Origin: Legionella moravica DSM 19234
GTDB taxonomy: Bacteria > Pseudomonadota > Gammaproteobacteria > Legionellales > Legionellaceae
Length of the DNA stretch: 64,000 nt
Direction: 5' to 3'
Assembly: GCF_000423305.1 (NCBI RefSeq)
Contig: NZ_KE383999.1
Location: 62,001-126,000 of the forward strand
The translations under genes and the position numbers were made by a program. Position 1 is the first letter of the stretch; every line of letters begins with the position of its first letter. Below the pieces are notes generated by a model. That model ran no database searches, was not told where the DNA came from, and was given only the letters and a program-made list of their open reading frames with translations. Shown one piece after another: positions 47,376-57,477 of this stretch.

Positions 47376-48518
47376 TTAGGGCAATTCACTCGCTACAAGT
47401 TCAAACAGAGAGCAGTCGGATTTGTTTGAAGACAAAGATTCATTTAAGGCAGATAATTGGCTAATCATTTTAGCTGGCTGCTCCGTATCCTGATAAAAAT
47501 CTGAAATATATCGAGATAATTCAATAGCGTTACAATCATATTGCAAAAACTCGGGAACCATCATTTTATTGACAAGAAGGTTGCATAAACCAAGAAATTT
47601 TACCTTAATCAAACGCATCGCCATGTGATAGGTTAAGAGGGACGACTTATAGATAATACACATGGGTTTTTGGAGGAGGGCACATTCAAGAGAGGCTGTT
47701 CCAGAGGCAACGATTACAAAATTGGCTGCGGACATACATTCAATAGCTCTTCCATGCGTAAAGGTCACTGGTAGCGTCACATCCTTGAAATAAGAAGTAA
47801 TCTTATCTGCGTTAATAGTTCCTGCAATCGGAATAACAAAACGAATGTTCGGGTTATTTTGATGGATTCGAATCGCGGTGTCCCTAAGAACAGGCATGTG
47901 GCGTTCAATTTCATGGGTACGACTGCCAGGAAGTAAGGCAAAAATCGGTGCATCCAATGGTAATTGTAATGACATTCTGCTGGATAGTGTATCGGTTGTC
48001 TGCGACATTTTGTCAACAAGCGGATGTCCGACAAAACTGACGGGTACGCCTGCTTGTTCGTAAATGGATTTTTCGAAAGGCAGAATCACCGCCATTCTAT
48101 CAACACATTCCTTGATGGTATGAATACGATTTGCTTTCCATGCCCAAATTTGTGGACTGATGTAATAGAGTATTTTAAGCCCTAGCTTTTTTTTGGCATA
48201 CTTGGCTAACCTTAAATTAAAACCTGGATAGTCTACCAATATGAGCAAATCGGGTTTTTGCGTTTCAAGATGGCGTTTAATGGCATTAAATGCTTTGCGG
48301 ATAATATTTAAATAAACAATGACCTCTGTTAATCCAGTAACGCCATATCGCGCCAAATCGGAGACAAGCTCCGCTCCGGCTTCCTGCATGTGCCTGCCTC
48401 CAATTCCACTAATGCGAATATTCGGATGAGCAGTTTTTAACTGTTTTATAAGTTCTGAGGCGTGAATATCACCAGACTCTTCACCCGCAATAATGACAAT
48501 ATGCTTAGCTTTCTGCAT
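47376..48518 (-). CDS. lpxB: Lipid-A-disaccharide synthase
   Basis: 380 residues. Starts KHIVIIAGEESGDIHASELIKQL, the LpxB opening; then YYISPQIWAWKANRI, FVGHPLVD and LLPGSRTHEIERHMP with the C-terminal ASGTASLECALLQKPMCIIYK. It joins UDP-2,3-diacyl sugar to lipid X. It overlaps the upstream oxidoreductase by 14 bases, so the two are likely co-expressed. L. pneumophila has a second lpxB elsewhere, from general knowledge. Confidence 0.96.
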   Translation of the reverse strand: MQKAKHIVIIAGEESGDIHASELIKQLKTAHPNIRISGIGGRHMQEAGAELVSDLARYGVTGLTEVIVYLNIIRKAFNAIKRHLETQKPDLLILVDYPGFNLRLAKYAKKKLGLKILYYISPQIWAWKANRIHTIKECVDRMAVILPFEKSIYEQAGVPVSFVGHPLVDKMSQTTDTLSSRMSLQLPLDAPIFALLPGSRTHEIERHMPVLRDTAIRIHQNNPNIRFVIPIAGTINADKITSYFKDVTLPVTFTHGRAIECMSAANFVIVASGTASLECALLQKPMCIIYKSSLLTYHMAMRLIKVKFLGLCNLLVNKMMVPEFLQYDCNAIELSRYISDFYQDTEQPAKMISQLSALNESLSSNKSDCSLFELVASELP

Positions 48519-49467
48519 AGCGTTCTGTTAGATTATTATGGATTAAAGCCGTTATATGTTCTGCTGTTTCAAGGGCATCCCGACCTTCTTCTCCAGTCAC
48601 TAATGGCACACTGTCCTGTTCTATGCAGTGAATAAACGCTTTTATTTCTTCTAATAAAGCATCGCCTTTTTCGAACTCCTCTGAGACGCTGGTAATATCA
48701 GGAATTCCTGGATACATTTCGCCATTTCCTTTTTTAAAAACGGCGAATTGCTTTTTGTGATAATCAATAGAAATATAAGAATTGTGTTGAAAGATTCGCG
48801 TCTTTCGTTCTGTTTTGAAACTGATGCGGCTGGCTGTTACATTGGCTACGCAATGATTTTCAAAGGTAATTCTGGCGTTAGCTATATCAATTGCCTTGGT
48901 TAATATGGGCGTGCCCTGGGCAACAATAGAGGTAATTGGGCTTTTGACCATGTTTTGAATGATATCAATGTCATGGATCATTAAGTCCAGGATGACGTTG
49001 ACATCGGTTCCCCGTGGATTAAATGGTGCCAGACGTTCTGATTCAATAAACAAAGGGTTTTCCAGGTACGGGTCCACGGCAAGCCGGGCGGAATTAAAGC
49101 GTTCCAGATGCCCTACCTGCAATTTGGCATTATGAAGAGCAGCTATCTGGATTAATTCTTCTGCCTGAGCCACTGTTTCAGTGATTGGTTTTTCGATTAA
49201 AACATGTATGCCTTGCTCTAAAAACGCTTTTGCAATTTCATAATGTTTGTTGGTAGTCGCTGCTATATTGACTGCGTCTACTTTGCCAAATAAATCACGG
49301 TAATCAAAAAATGGAGTGACATCAAGCTCTTGGGCTACTGCTTTGCTTACTTCAGGGTTAACATCACAAACTCCAACCAATTCCGCATTAGGAATTAATT
49401 GATATTTTTGTGCATGAAATCTACCTAGATAGCCAACACCAATTACCGCGCATCGAATTTTACTCAT
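48505..49467 (-). CDS. gnnA: Gfo/Idh/MocA oxidoreductase, candidate UDP-GlcNAc 3-dehydrogenase GnnA
   Basis: 320 residues. Rossmann start IRCAVIGVGYLGRFHAQKY, the EKP motif (LIEKPITET) with its Lys, and the HDID motif (LMIHDIDIIQNM) of the Gfo/Idh/MocA family. The 14-base overlap with lpxB links it to lipid A. Acidithiobacillus GnnA, of the same family and found beside lpx genes, oxidises C3 of UDP-GlcNAc for 2,3-diamino sugars; Legionella lipid A has a diaminoglucose backbone. So GnnA is a reasoned guess. The partner transaminase GnnB is not in the window. Confidence is high for the family, moderate for the role. Confidence 0.75.
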   Translation of the reverse strand: MSKIRCAVIGVGYLGRFHAQKYQLIPNAELVGVCDVNPEVSKAVAQELDVTPFFDYRDLFGKVDAVNIAATTNKHYEIAKAFLEQGIHVLIEKPITETVAQAEELIQIAALHNAKLQVGHLERFNSARLAVDPYLENPLFIESERLAPFNPRGTDVNVILDLMIHDIDIIQNMVKSPITSIVAQGTPILTKAIDIANARITFENHCVANVTASRISFKTERKTRIFQHNSYISIDYHKKQFAVFKKGNGEMYPGIPDITSVSEEFEKGDALLEEIKAFIHCIEQDSVPLVTGEEGRDALETAEHITALIHNNLTERYAES

Positions 49468-49568
49468 TGTCTTTCATTTGCGAATTATTTGCACGCATGA
49501 TCGCATTTCTTAGGTGATAAATCAATTTTATCCAGGTATTATCTTGCACCTTACTGGTAACTGGGAGT

Positions 49569-50156
49569 ATGGCAATGGATTTTGATAGTAAATCATTAAT
49601 TGCAGGAGTGGATGAAGTAGGGCGTGGCCCACTTGCCGGAGCAGTCATTACTGCGGCTGTCATTTTGAAAGAACCAATTGAAGGTCTGGCTGATTCAAAA
49701 AAATTGAGTGAAAAGAAACGAACCATGTTAGCTCGACACATTCAGGAGCAGGCTTTGGCTTTCGCTTATGGGCGTGCTGAAGTGGAGGAGATTGATGAGT
49801 TGAATATTCATCATGCCACCTTACTGGCGATGCAGCGCGCCATAGAAGCCTTACCGATTCAGCCTCAAGGAGTTCTGGTGGATGGCATACATATTCCAAA
49901 CGTTTCTATGCCCTGTAAAGCGATTGTTCAGGGAGACAGTTTAATTCCTGCTATTAGCGCGGCCTCTATATTGGCAAAGGTTGCACGTGATGAGGAAATG
50001 AAAGCGCTTGATAAACTCTATCCGGGATACGGTTTTGCAGGACACAAAGGTTATCCGACTGTTGCGCACAGGGAGGCTTTGAGTCAGCTTGGTCCCTGTA
50101 TTATTCACAGACGAAGCTACGCGCCAGTTGCCGCCTTACTTAATTCAGACTGTTAA
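49569..50156 (+). CDS. rnhB: Ribonuclease HII
   Basis: 195 residues. The active-site motif [12 protein letters not shown] holds the Asp-Glu pair, and Asp in [10 protein letters not shown] is the third; SIIAKVARD-like [13 protein letters not shown] follows. It removes ribonucleotides from RNA-DNA hybrids. The ATG at 49575 (two codons later) has better spacing to GGGAG and is the possible true start. Its end overlaps the convergent rodA by 17 bases. Confidence 0.96.
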   Translation: MAMDFDSKSLIAGVDEVGRGPLAGAVITAAVILKEPIEGLADSKKLSEKKRTMLARHIQEQALAFAYGRAEVEEIDELNIHHATLLAMQRAIEALPIQPQGVLVDGIHIPNVSMPCKAIVQGDSLIPAISAASILAKVARDEEMKALDKLYPGYGFAGHKGYPTVAHREALSQLGPCIIHRRSYAPVAALLNSDC

Positions 50157-51258
50157 AAAGAATCCGATGCGAGCTTATGGACATTAATATCCCGAAACTG
50201 GCTAAAAAGGTGACCATAGCGGTACCACCATAACTGACCAGGGGTAGTGGTATTCCTACCACAGGAATGATTCCCATTACCATGCCGATGTTCACAAAGC
50301 CTGATAAAAAGAAGGACATTGCCAGACTGGCGGCTAATAATCGGGTAAATGTAGTTTGGGCATTGCTGGCGATATTTAAACTTCTAAGTGAAATTAAAAC
50401 AATAAGCGCAATAATTGCAAATCCTCCAGCAAAACCAAACTCTTCGCCACTGACTGCAAAGATAAAGTCTGTGGCATGCTCAGGTAAAAAGTTCAAATGC
50501 GATTGACTGCCTTCTAACCATCCTTTACCCATAAGTCCACCCGAACCAATAGCTATTTTGGATTGGATAATATGATAGCCTGCACCAAGTGGGTCTTGCT
50601 CGGGATCAAGGAGGGTGTATACACGTTGTTTTTGATAGTCATGCATTACATGCCAGACAACAGGGACAGCTAATCCCATCAGTACGACAAGTAATAAAAT
50701 TAATTTAAAGCGAATTCCCGCGAGAAAAACTACACATAGGCCTGCAGACGCAACCATGATTGCTGTCCCCAAATCGGGTTGTTTAGCAATTAATACTGCA
50801 GGAATAAAAATGATAATTGAAGCTACTGCAATAGATCGGAGACTACCGGGATGAGCCTGGCGGTCAAAATACCAAGCCGCCATCATGGGGACAGCAAGTT
50901 TCATTATCTCGGATGGTTGAAAGCGGAACAATCCTAACTCAAGCCATCTTTGAGCTCCTTTACCAATTTTACCCATTAACATTACAGCCAGTAGTAAACC
51001 TAAACCAGTGCCATAGATCCATGGAGTCCAGATTTTGTATTTGTGTGGTGGGATAAACCCGAGGACCAGCATAATCAGAGTGGCTATTACGAGTCGCATG
51101 GATTGACGAAAAATCATCCCCATGTTTGCATTGGAGGCGCTGTACAGTATTAAAAGACCAAAGGTAATTAAAGTTAGCAACAAACCTAACAATGGAAAGT
51201 CCATATGTAATGCTTTTGCTGTAAATCGGTATACGGGTTTTGAATGATGTCTGTTCAT
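50140..51258 (-). CDS. rodA: Rod-shape protein RodA (SEDS glycosyltransferase)
   Basis: 372 residues, about ten membrane segments. SEDS motifs: [23 protein letters not shown], the catalytic-site Asp region [41 protein letters not shown] and the C-terminal [12 protein letters not shown]. It polymerises glycan strands for elongation together with the PBP2 gene that overlaps it by 4 bases. Confidence 0.97.
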   Translation of the reverse strand: MNRHHSKPVYRFTAKALHMDFPLLGLLLTLITFGLLILYSASNANMGMIFRQSMRLVIATLIMLVLGFIPPHKYKIWTPWIYGTGLGLLLAVMLMGKIGKGAQRWLELGLFRFQPSEIMKLAVPMMAAWYFDRQAHPGSLRSIAVASIIIFIPAVLIAKQPDLGTAIMVASAGLCVVFLAGIRFKLILLLVVLMGLAVPVVWHVMHDYQKQRVYTLLDPEQDPLGAGYHIIQSKIAIGSGGLMGKGWLEGSQSHLNFLPEHATDFIFAVSGEEFGFAGGFAIIALIVLISLRSLNIASNAQTTFTRLLAASLAMSFFLSGFVNIGMVMGIIPVVGIPLPLVSYGGTAMVTFLASFGILMSISSHRILFNSLN

Positions 51259-53108
51259 GGATTCACTTTAATTGGATGTATTTGGTAATAAGCGTCCAGG
51301 ACTTTGCGAGCTACTGTTGATGCAATGACATCATTTTCTACGACCACTGCTATAGCTATGTCCGGCTTATCCACGGGGGTAAACGCTATAAACAACGAGT
51401 TATCGCGGAGTGCTTCCGGGATGTCTTCGTATTTTGCTTTTTCATATTGTCTTCCGCTAAATACTTGTGCAGTTCCTGTTTTTCCGGCAACGGGGTAAGG
51501 TGGATTGCGGCCAAATCGATAACCGGTTCCTTCGTTGCTCGTAAGCACATTATGCATTGCATCAGCGACTATATCCCAATTGGACTCATCTCTCAGATAG
51601 ACAGGGTACTCTTCAACTGGTTTGTATTCTTCAATTTCGCCGTTATCACTGTTGACTGTTTTAGTGAGTAAATGCGGTCTGAATCTTTGCCCATGTTGGC
51701 TTAAAGACGCTGTAGCATTAGCCATCTGCAAAGGGGTCGCTAACATGAACCCTTGACCTATTGCAGAGATTAAAGTATCACCGGGGTACCAGGAAACTCC
51801 CTTAGTTTGTTTTTTCCAGCGAGCACTGGGAATGATGCCATTGGCTTCTTCGTGAAGATCAACATGAGTCAATTGGCCTAAGCCAAATTTTACCAGCATG
51901 TCTTCTATATTGGCTATTCCCATTTTATGCCCGAGCTGATAAAAATAGGTATCACAGGAGACCGTAATAGCGCGCTTAAAATTAATGACACCATGTCCTG
52001 TTTTTTTCCAATCTCGATAGATATGACTGGCTGTTGGGAGCTTGAATTTACCCGGATCCCATATTTCAGTAGCAGTAGTTACAAAACCTTTATCCAATCC
52101 CGCCAGCCCCACAAATGGCTTAATTGTTGAAGCAGGGGGATACACACCGCGCACAGCCCTGTTAAAAAGCGGTCTTTGCAAGGCATTGGATAAAATTTTA
52201 TAATCCTTGGTGCTTACACCTCCCACAAAAATATTGGGATCAAAACTGGGGGAACTGACCATAGCCAATACTTCACCATTGTGTGAGTTAATAACGACTA
52301 CTGCACCTCGTTTGTCTTTAAGTGCGTTATAAGCTGCTTCTTGCAATCGCACATCAAGGCTGAGGTAGAGTTTGGCCCCTGAATGCGGATTAACTTTATT
52401 GATGACTCGCAACGTACGTCCACTGACATCCGTTTCTGTCATTTGATAGCCTACTTTTCCATGAAGAATATCTTCATAGTATTTTTCTATCCCGGCCTTG
52501 CCGATAAAGTTGGTCGCGCGATAGTTGGTAGGATCTACTTTTTTTAATTCGTCGATGTTGATTCTGCCCACATAACCTAAGGCGTGTGCTGTCATTTCAC
52601 CTAGCGGATAATGACGCATTAATCGAGCCTTAATGCTCACTCCTTTAAAGTGATATTGATTAATGGCAAAAACAGCGACTTCTTCCTGGCTTAACTTAAG
52701 TTTGATTGGAATAGGTACGAAGGAGCGGTTTTGTGACCGAGCACGATTGAATGCTTCTATATCATCATCAGAAATAGAAGGAATTAACTCGCGGAGTTTT
52801 GCCAACGTTTTTTTCATGTCTTTAACATGTTCCGGAATAATTTCGAGTACATAAACAGGAATATTTTCCGCAAGTAAGACTCCATTACGGTCAAGAATCA
52901 CGCCTCTGGGAGGTGCGATAGGAATAATGCTCATTTGATTTTTTAAAGACAGTGTCTGATAACGTTTGAATTCCGAGATTTGCAGATAGGCCAATCTTAG
53001 AATCAATATTAAAGACAAAATAATTAACATGGCTACTAATAAATTAAGCCGGAAACGCTGATTTTGTGATTCTGCTCGATAATTTTTGAACGACTGATTC
53101 AGAGGCAT
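51255..53108 (-). CDS. mrdA: Penicillin-binding protein 2 (elongation transpeptidase)
   Basis: 617 residues. One N-terminal membrane anchor (LLVAMLIILSLILILRLAYLQ), pedestal domain with APPRGVILDRNGVLLAEN, then the transpeptidase with SxxK serine near residue 329 (PPASTIKPFVG), SCD in the SxN position, and KTGTAQ near residue 543. It crosslinks peptidoglycan during elongation with RodA. It follows rlmH by 147 bases. Confidence 0.97.
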   Translation of the reverse strand: MPLNQSFKNYRAESQNQRFRLNLLVAMLIILSLILILRLAYLQISEFKRYQTLSLKNQMSIIPIAPPRGVILDRNGVLLAENIPVYVLEIIPEHVKDMKKTLAKLRELIPSISDDDIEAFNRARSQNRSFVPIPIKLKLSQEEVAVFAINQYHFKGVSIKARLMRHYPLGEMTAHALGYVGRINIDELKKVDPTNYRATNFIGKAGIEKYYEDILHGKVGYQMTETDVSGRTLRVINKVNPHSGAKLYLSLDVRLQEAAYNALKDKRGAVVVINSHNGEVLAMVSSPSFDPNIFVGGVSTKDYKILSNALQRPLFNRAVRGVYPPASTIKPFVGLAGLDKGFVTTATEIWDPGKFKLPTASHIYRDWKKTGHGVINFKRAITVSCDTYFYQLGHKMGIANIEDMLVKFGLGQLTHVDLHEEANGIIPSARWKKQTKGVSWYPGDTLISAIGQGFMLATPLQMANATASLSQHGQRFRPHLLTKTVNSDNGEIEEYKPVEEYPVYLRDESNWDIVADAMHNVLTSNEGTGYRFGRNPPYPVAGKTGTAQVFSGRQYEKAKYEDIPEALRDNSLFIAFTPVDKPDIAIAVVVENDVIASTVARKVLDAYYQIHPIKVNP

Positions 53109-53255
53109 CGCACACAGTAAAGTTTAGGGTACAATTCAAAATGGTGATAGTAACTTAAAATGGAATTATTTACCAACAAATATACGCGTCTCCTGCCTGG
53201 ACAGTGGTTACTGCTCTGGGTGATGAGCCTGCTGGAACACAAGTTGGCTTTGTTT

Positions 53256-53726
53256 TTACTTATGATAAGGATGGTTGTTGATGATGGTCCAGGCTCTATA
53301 TAAGGTTTCAAGCAGAATAATTCGAACCAATGGATGTGGAAGGGTCAATTTGGATAAAGACCAACGTTCATCACTAAGCTGACGAATTTCATTGGACAGT
53401 CCTTCAGGCCCGCCAATAATAAAACAAAAGTGACTTGATATTTGTTGTAATTGAGTAATCTTTATGGCTAATTCTTCACTACTGAAGGTTTTTCCTTCAA
53501 TATCAAGAGCAATAATTCGTGCTCCATTAGGTATCGCTTCCCGGATCATTGCAGACTCTTTCTCCATGATTCGGGACAGATCAGATGATTTGCTCCGAGT
53601 CATCAGAGGGATTTCAGCCACTTTTAACTGAATACCCTCTTTGAATCGTTTGATGTACTCATTGGAGCCTTTGATTACCCAGTCAGGCATTTTATTGCCC
53701 AAGGTGATGATAGTAATTTTAAGCAT
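53256..53726 (-). CDS. rlmH: 23S rRNA (pseudouridine-1915 N3) methyltransferase RlmH
   Basis: 156 residues from the ATG at 53726 ([17 protein letters not shown]), exactly the usual RlmH length; the open frame extends 32 codons upstream into rsfS, but that part has no family text. SPOUT motifs: [25 protein letters not shown], and the C-terminal [14 protein letters not shown]. It methylates the pseudouridine that RluD makes in helix 69. It starts 7 bases after rsfS. Confidence 0.96.
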   Translation of the reverse strand: MLKITIITLGNKMPDWVIKGSNEYIKRFKEGIQLKVAEIPLMTRSKSSDLSRIMEKESAMIREAIPNGARIIALDIEGKTFSSEELAIKITQLQQISSHFCFIIGGPEGLSNEIRQLSDERWSLSKLTLPHPLVRIILLETLYRAWTIINNHPYHK

Positions 53727-53733
53727 AGGGTGT

Positions 53734-54069
53734 TCAGGAAGCTGGTTGCTCTTCCCACAATCCTTCGAGATTATAAAACTGTCTGCTTTCAGGTTGCATG
53801 ACATGAAGAATGAAATCTCCAAAATCGATCAAAGCCCAATCACCACTTTCAATTCCAGTAGAGCTGAGTGCAGGTAGTCCAGACAGCTTCATGTCTTCCA
53901 TTACTTTTTGGGCTATAGCTTTTACATGGCGTGAGGCACGACCAGAAGCAATAATCATATAGTCAGTAATGGTGGTTTGTTTATGAACATCAATCACCTT
54001 GACATCAATTGCCTGGATGTCTTCTAGTGATTTTAATAAGGTATTTAACATAAGGTTCTGATCAGACAT
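53734..54069 (-). CDS. rsfS: Ribosome silencing factor RsfS
   Basis: 111 residues. DUF143/Iojap family text: [55 protein letters not shown] and the end YNLEGLWE. It binds ribosomal protein L14 and blocks subunit joining in starvation. It heads the rsfS-rlmH-mrdA-rodA group, common in gamma-proteobacteria. Confidence 0.96.
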   Translation of the reverse strand: MSDQNLMLNTLLKSLEDIQAIDVKVIDVHKQTTITDYMIIASGRASRHVKAIAQKVMEDMKLSGLPALSSTGIESGDWALIDFGDFILHVMQPESRQFYNLEGLWEEQPAS

Positions 54070-54143
54070 AGGTGTGTTAATCTTCCATCAAAAAGCGCTA
54101 AATGATATCAGTAAATGGAGCATATAAAAAGGGTTATGCGCCA

Positions 54144-55592
54144 TTATTCTGATACCTGAATATGTGTTAATAAAAATTTGATAACTGCAAATATAACCAG
54201 ACATCCCAGCGTTGCCACAAACAAGATGCCTAATTGTTGAGCAAATGCAGCGGAGTAGAGCGATTTCAACACAGCGATGTTCGTTTCTCCTGGAGGAATG
54301 GCCGTTAAGGAAGCCAGTTTGCCAGATAAAAACCCACCTATCCCGAGAGACACAAAAAATATGCCTATCATGGTGCTCACTTTATTTTTGTCCGCAAGAA
54401 CAGTAATGGCTGATAAACCAACTGGAGAAAGGAACAGCTCGGCCAAAGAGATCATTAAATAGGCCGGAACGATAAGTAATGGCGACAGGAGTATTTCTTT
54501 AGCGCCAAAGGTACTTACTATGGCAATAATGGAATAGGCTAATGTCATAAAGATCATGGCCAATACGAATTTTTTTCCTGTACTTAATCCACGTTCAATC
54601 AGATTAAGGTGATGATGTTTTTTAGCTAAAAAATAGCCAATAACAAGCATTCCAATGCTTTGTATGGTGATGTAATAAGGTGGAGGTACTTGAATCCCAC
54701 AAAAGGTAGGTTGTACTACCCGAGATATGAACAGGGTCAATGACATAAACATTTGGAAGTAAAAAGCCCAAAACATCACTGATATGATACATAACAATCC
54801 AATGACCAATGTTTGACGTGCTTGATCCGAATCTTCTCGATTTACTGAATACAAAATGTATATAGCCGAAAATAATACCACTAAACCGAACATCAGATTA
54901 GCCAGTTTGGGATAATTCAGAATATAAAAAGATAAGGCCCATAATCCTATCATTAGTATGAGCGCACGTGCGATATTTTTGTATTCAAATACAAAGGGAT
55001 TATAGTCATTGATTTTATATTGATGAACGCCATACAGAAATACCATGAACGCTATAATCATTCCTATTGCAGCACTGATAAAGGAGCCTGACCAGCCAAA
55101 CAGTTCAGTTAAGTGGCTGGGCAACGTAGTGCCCAGGATAATACCCGTTGTTATTCCCATATAAAAAATAGTGAAACCACTTTCCCTTTTTGGTGAGCCA
55201 ACTGGGTATTCATTGCCTAGAAGAGAAGAAATATTCGGTTTCAATAAACCGGTTCCTACCGCAATACCGGCTAAGGAGGTGGTCAGTGCAAGATTATTAT
55301 CCAGAATTGATAAAAGACAATAACTCAAAAATAAAACGAAGGCCCCTAGCAATGTCGCTCGTTTTTGTCCAATCAGTTTGTCAGCAATCCATCCACCGAC
55401 TAAAGGCGAGAGGTACGTTAGAGCAGTAAAGGAGCCAACCAAAGCATAAATTTGTTTATCATTCCATTTAAAGTGAAACGCCAAATACAGTGCTAATAAA
55501 GATTGCACTACGTAAAAGCCGTATCGTTCCCACATTTCTGTTGCAAAAAATATACGTAATGACTTTGGATGTTTATCAATTTGATTTAACAC
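54144..55592 (-). CDS. Proton-dependent oligopeptide transporter (POT/PTR2 family)
   Basis: 482 residues, about 12-14 hydrophobic segments. The family proton-coupling motif ExxER appears as EMWERYGFYVVQ in the first helix; TYLSPLVGGWIADKLIGQKR and the signature FTIFYMGITTGIILG match POT. E. coli homologues are DtpA/DtpB. It imports di- and tripeptides across the inner membrane, sensible for an organism living on amino acids. It lies 74 bases after rsfS, perhaps with its own transcript. Confidence 0.93.
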   Translation of the reverse strand: MLNQIDKHPKSLRIFFATEMWERYGFYVVQSLLALYLAFHFKWNDKQIYALVGSFTALTYLSPLVGGWIADKLIGQKRATLLGAFVLFLSYCLLSILDNNLALTTSLAGIAVGTGLLKPNISSLLGNEYPVGSPKRESGFTIFYMGITTGIILGTTLPSHLTELFGWSGSFISAAIGMIIAFMVFLYGVHQYKINDYNPFVFEYKNIARALILMIGLWALSFYILNYPKLANLMFGLVVLFSAIYILYSVNREDSDQARQTLVIGLLCIISVMFWAFYFQMFMSLTLFISRVVQPTFCGIQVPPPYYITIQSIGMLVIGYFLAKKHHHLNLIERGLSTGKKFVLAMIFMTLAYSIIAIVSTFGAKEILLSPLLIVPAYLMISLAELFLSPVGLSAITVLADKNKVSTMIGIFFVSLGIGGFLSGKLASLTAIPPGETNIAVLKSLYSAAFAQQLGILFVATLGCLVIFAVIKFLLTHIQVSE

Positions 55593-55791
55593 GGTTCACA
55601 CTTTATTGGTTTTAATTGAGGTAAAGTATAACATAGTGCAAAACACACTGACTACTGAATGTTCATTGGGCTGGGTTTTGTAACAGTATCTATAAATAGT
55701 AATAAACTCATTAAATTAACGGAATACTGCATTCACGCAGAAAGTTGTCTCGTGTATGATGTTTCTAATTTTTAGCAATGGAGAGTTCTTG

Positions 55792-57477
55792 ATGAATAAT
55801 AACAAGAATAAACGAGTAATTACTGCGAATAAAGGCACGGAAAAACAGGCCAAGAGTTGGTTGACTGAGGCTGCTTTACGAATGCTGTGTAATAATCTGG
55901 ATCCTGATGTCGCAGAAGATCCTGATTCTTTAATTGTCTATGGCGGGCTTGGGAAGGCAGCGAGGAACTGGACTTGCTTTGATAAAATCGTCGAGGTATT
56001 AAAAGTCCTGGATGATGATCAGACTTTGTTAATTCAATCAGGGAAACCCGTTGGTGTTTTTACGACCCATGAAGATGCACCAAGAGTCCTTATTGCCAAT
56101 TCAAATTTAGTTCCTCGCTGGGCTAATTGGGAATATTTTAATGAGTTGGATAAAAAAGGCTTAATGATGTACGGTCAAATGACCGCTGGAAGCTGGATTT
56201 ATATTGGTTCACAAGGAATAGTTCAAGGGACGTATGAAACCTTTATTGCTGCTGCAAAAAAACATTATAACGGAGATTTATCAGGGCGCTGGATTTTAAC
56301 TGGTGGTTTAGGGGGTATGGGTGGAGCCCAAACCTTAGCGGGCACTATGGCAGGAGCCAGTGTTCTCGCTGTTGAGTGTGATTTAAGTCGTATAGAAAAA
56401 CGCATTAAAACGAAGTATCTTGATAAATATACCGATAATCTTGATGAAGCTCTGGCATGGATTAATGAATCATGCCAAAAAAGACAACCATTATCTGTTG
56501 CTGTTCTGGGAAATGCTGCGGAAATCTATCCTCAATTGATTCAACGTGGTGCTCAACCATCCCTGGTTACTGATCAAACCAGCGCCCATGATCCCCTAAA
56601 TGGATATCTTCCTGCAGGTTGGACTGTGGAGCAGGCTATTAACATGAGAAAAACTGATCCTGCCAAAGTTGTTGAAGCGGCTAAAAAATCAATGGCAATT
56701 CAAGTTCATGCCATGCTTCAATTTCAAAAGCAGGGAATTCCTGTTTTTGATTATGGAAATAACATCCGCCAAATGGCACTGGAAGCAGGGGAAGATCAGG
56801 CGTTTTCATTTGAAGGATTTGTTCCTGCCTACATCAGACCCTTGTTTTGTGAAGGAATTGGACCGTTCCGGTGGGTTGCATTATCAGGAGATCCTGAGGA
56901 TATTTATGCAACCGATCGGATGGTTAAAAAACTGATTCCGCACGATAAGCACCTACATCATTGGCTGGATATGGCCAAGGAGCGAATCGCTTTTCAGGGG
57001 CTTCCTGCACGAATTTGCTGGGTTGGACTCAAAGATCGTGCTCGTTTGGCTTTAGCCTTTAATGAAATGGTTAAAAATAAAGAAGTGAAAGCGCCAATTG
57101 TAATTGGCAGGGATCATCTGGATTCCGGGTCAGTTGCCAGTCCTAATAGAGAAACTGAGGGAATGTTGGATGGAAGTGATGCAGTATCAGACTGGCCGCT
57201 CCTCAATGCATTGTTAAATTGTGCCAGTGGTGCTACCTGGGTCAGCATCCATCATGGTGGTGGAGTTGGCATGGGGTTTTCCCAACACGCAGGGGTAGTT
57301 ATTGTCGCGGATGGTACTGCAAAGGCAGCACAGCGATTGGCCAGAGTCTTACATAACGATCCGGCAACAGGGGTTATGAGGCATGCTGATGCGGGATATG
57401 AACTCGCAAAACAGTGTGCAAAAGAAAATTCATTATGGTTGCCAATGGAATCTCAAGAGGAGCGAGTAAATGTCTGA
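55792..57477 (+). CDS. hutU: Urocanate hydratase
   Basis: 561 residues from the ATG at 55792, which has GGAGA with good spacing; an in-frame ATG at 55756 lacks one and gives an unusual hydrophobic start. Urocanase text: [21 protein letters not shown] near residues 170-180 for NAD binding, [17 protein letters not shown] and [21 protein letters not shown] near the active-site cysteine. It converts urocanate to imidazolonepropionate. It overlaps hutH by 8 bases. Confidence 0.96.
   Translation: MNNNKNKRVITANKGTEKQAKSWLTEAALRMLCNNLDPDVAEDPDSLIVYGGLGKAARNWTCFDKIVEVLKVLDDDQTLLIQSGKPVGVFTTHEDAPRVLIANSNLVPRWANWEYFNELDKKGLMMYGQMTAGSWIYIGSQGIVQGTYETFIAAAKKHYNGDLSGRWILTGGLGGMGGAQTLAGTMAGASVLAVECDLSRIEKRIKTKYLDKYTDNLDEALAWINESCQKRQPLSVAVLGNAAEIYPQLIQRGAQPSLVTDQTSAHDPLNGYLPAGWTVEQAINMRKTDPAKVVEAAKKSMAIQVHAMLQFQKQGIPVFDYGNNIRQMALEAGEDQAFSFEGFVPAYIRPLFCEGIGPFRWVALSGDPEDIYATDRMVKKLIPHDKHLHHWLDMAKERIAFQGLPARICWVGLKDRARLALAFNEMVKNKEVKAPIVIGRDHLDSGSVASPNRETEGMLDGSDAVSDWPLLNALLNCASGATWVSIHHGGGVGMGFSQHAGVVIVADGTAKAAQRLARVLHNDPATGVMRHADAGYELAKQCAKENSLWLPMESQEERVNV

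Noticed and set aside
53110-53303. Short plus-strand frames in the gap between mrdA and rlmH, one starting ATG at 53160 with 47 codons
   Set aside because: Two frames look mildly protein-like over the same bases, which cannot both be coding; they run into the antisense of rlmH and have no ribosome site.
53727-53822. Longer start for rlmH inside rsfS
   Set aside because: The added 32 residues have no RlmH text, and the shorter form has exactly the family length of 156.
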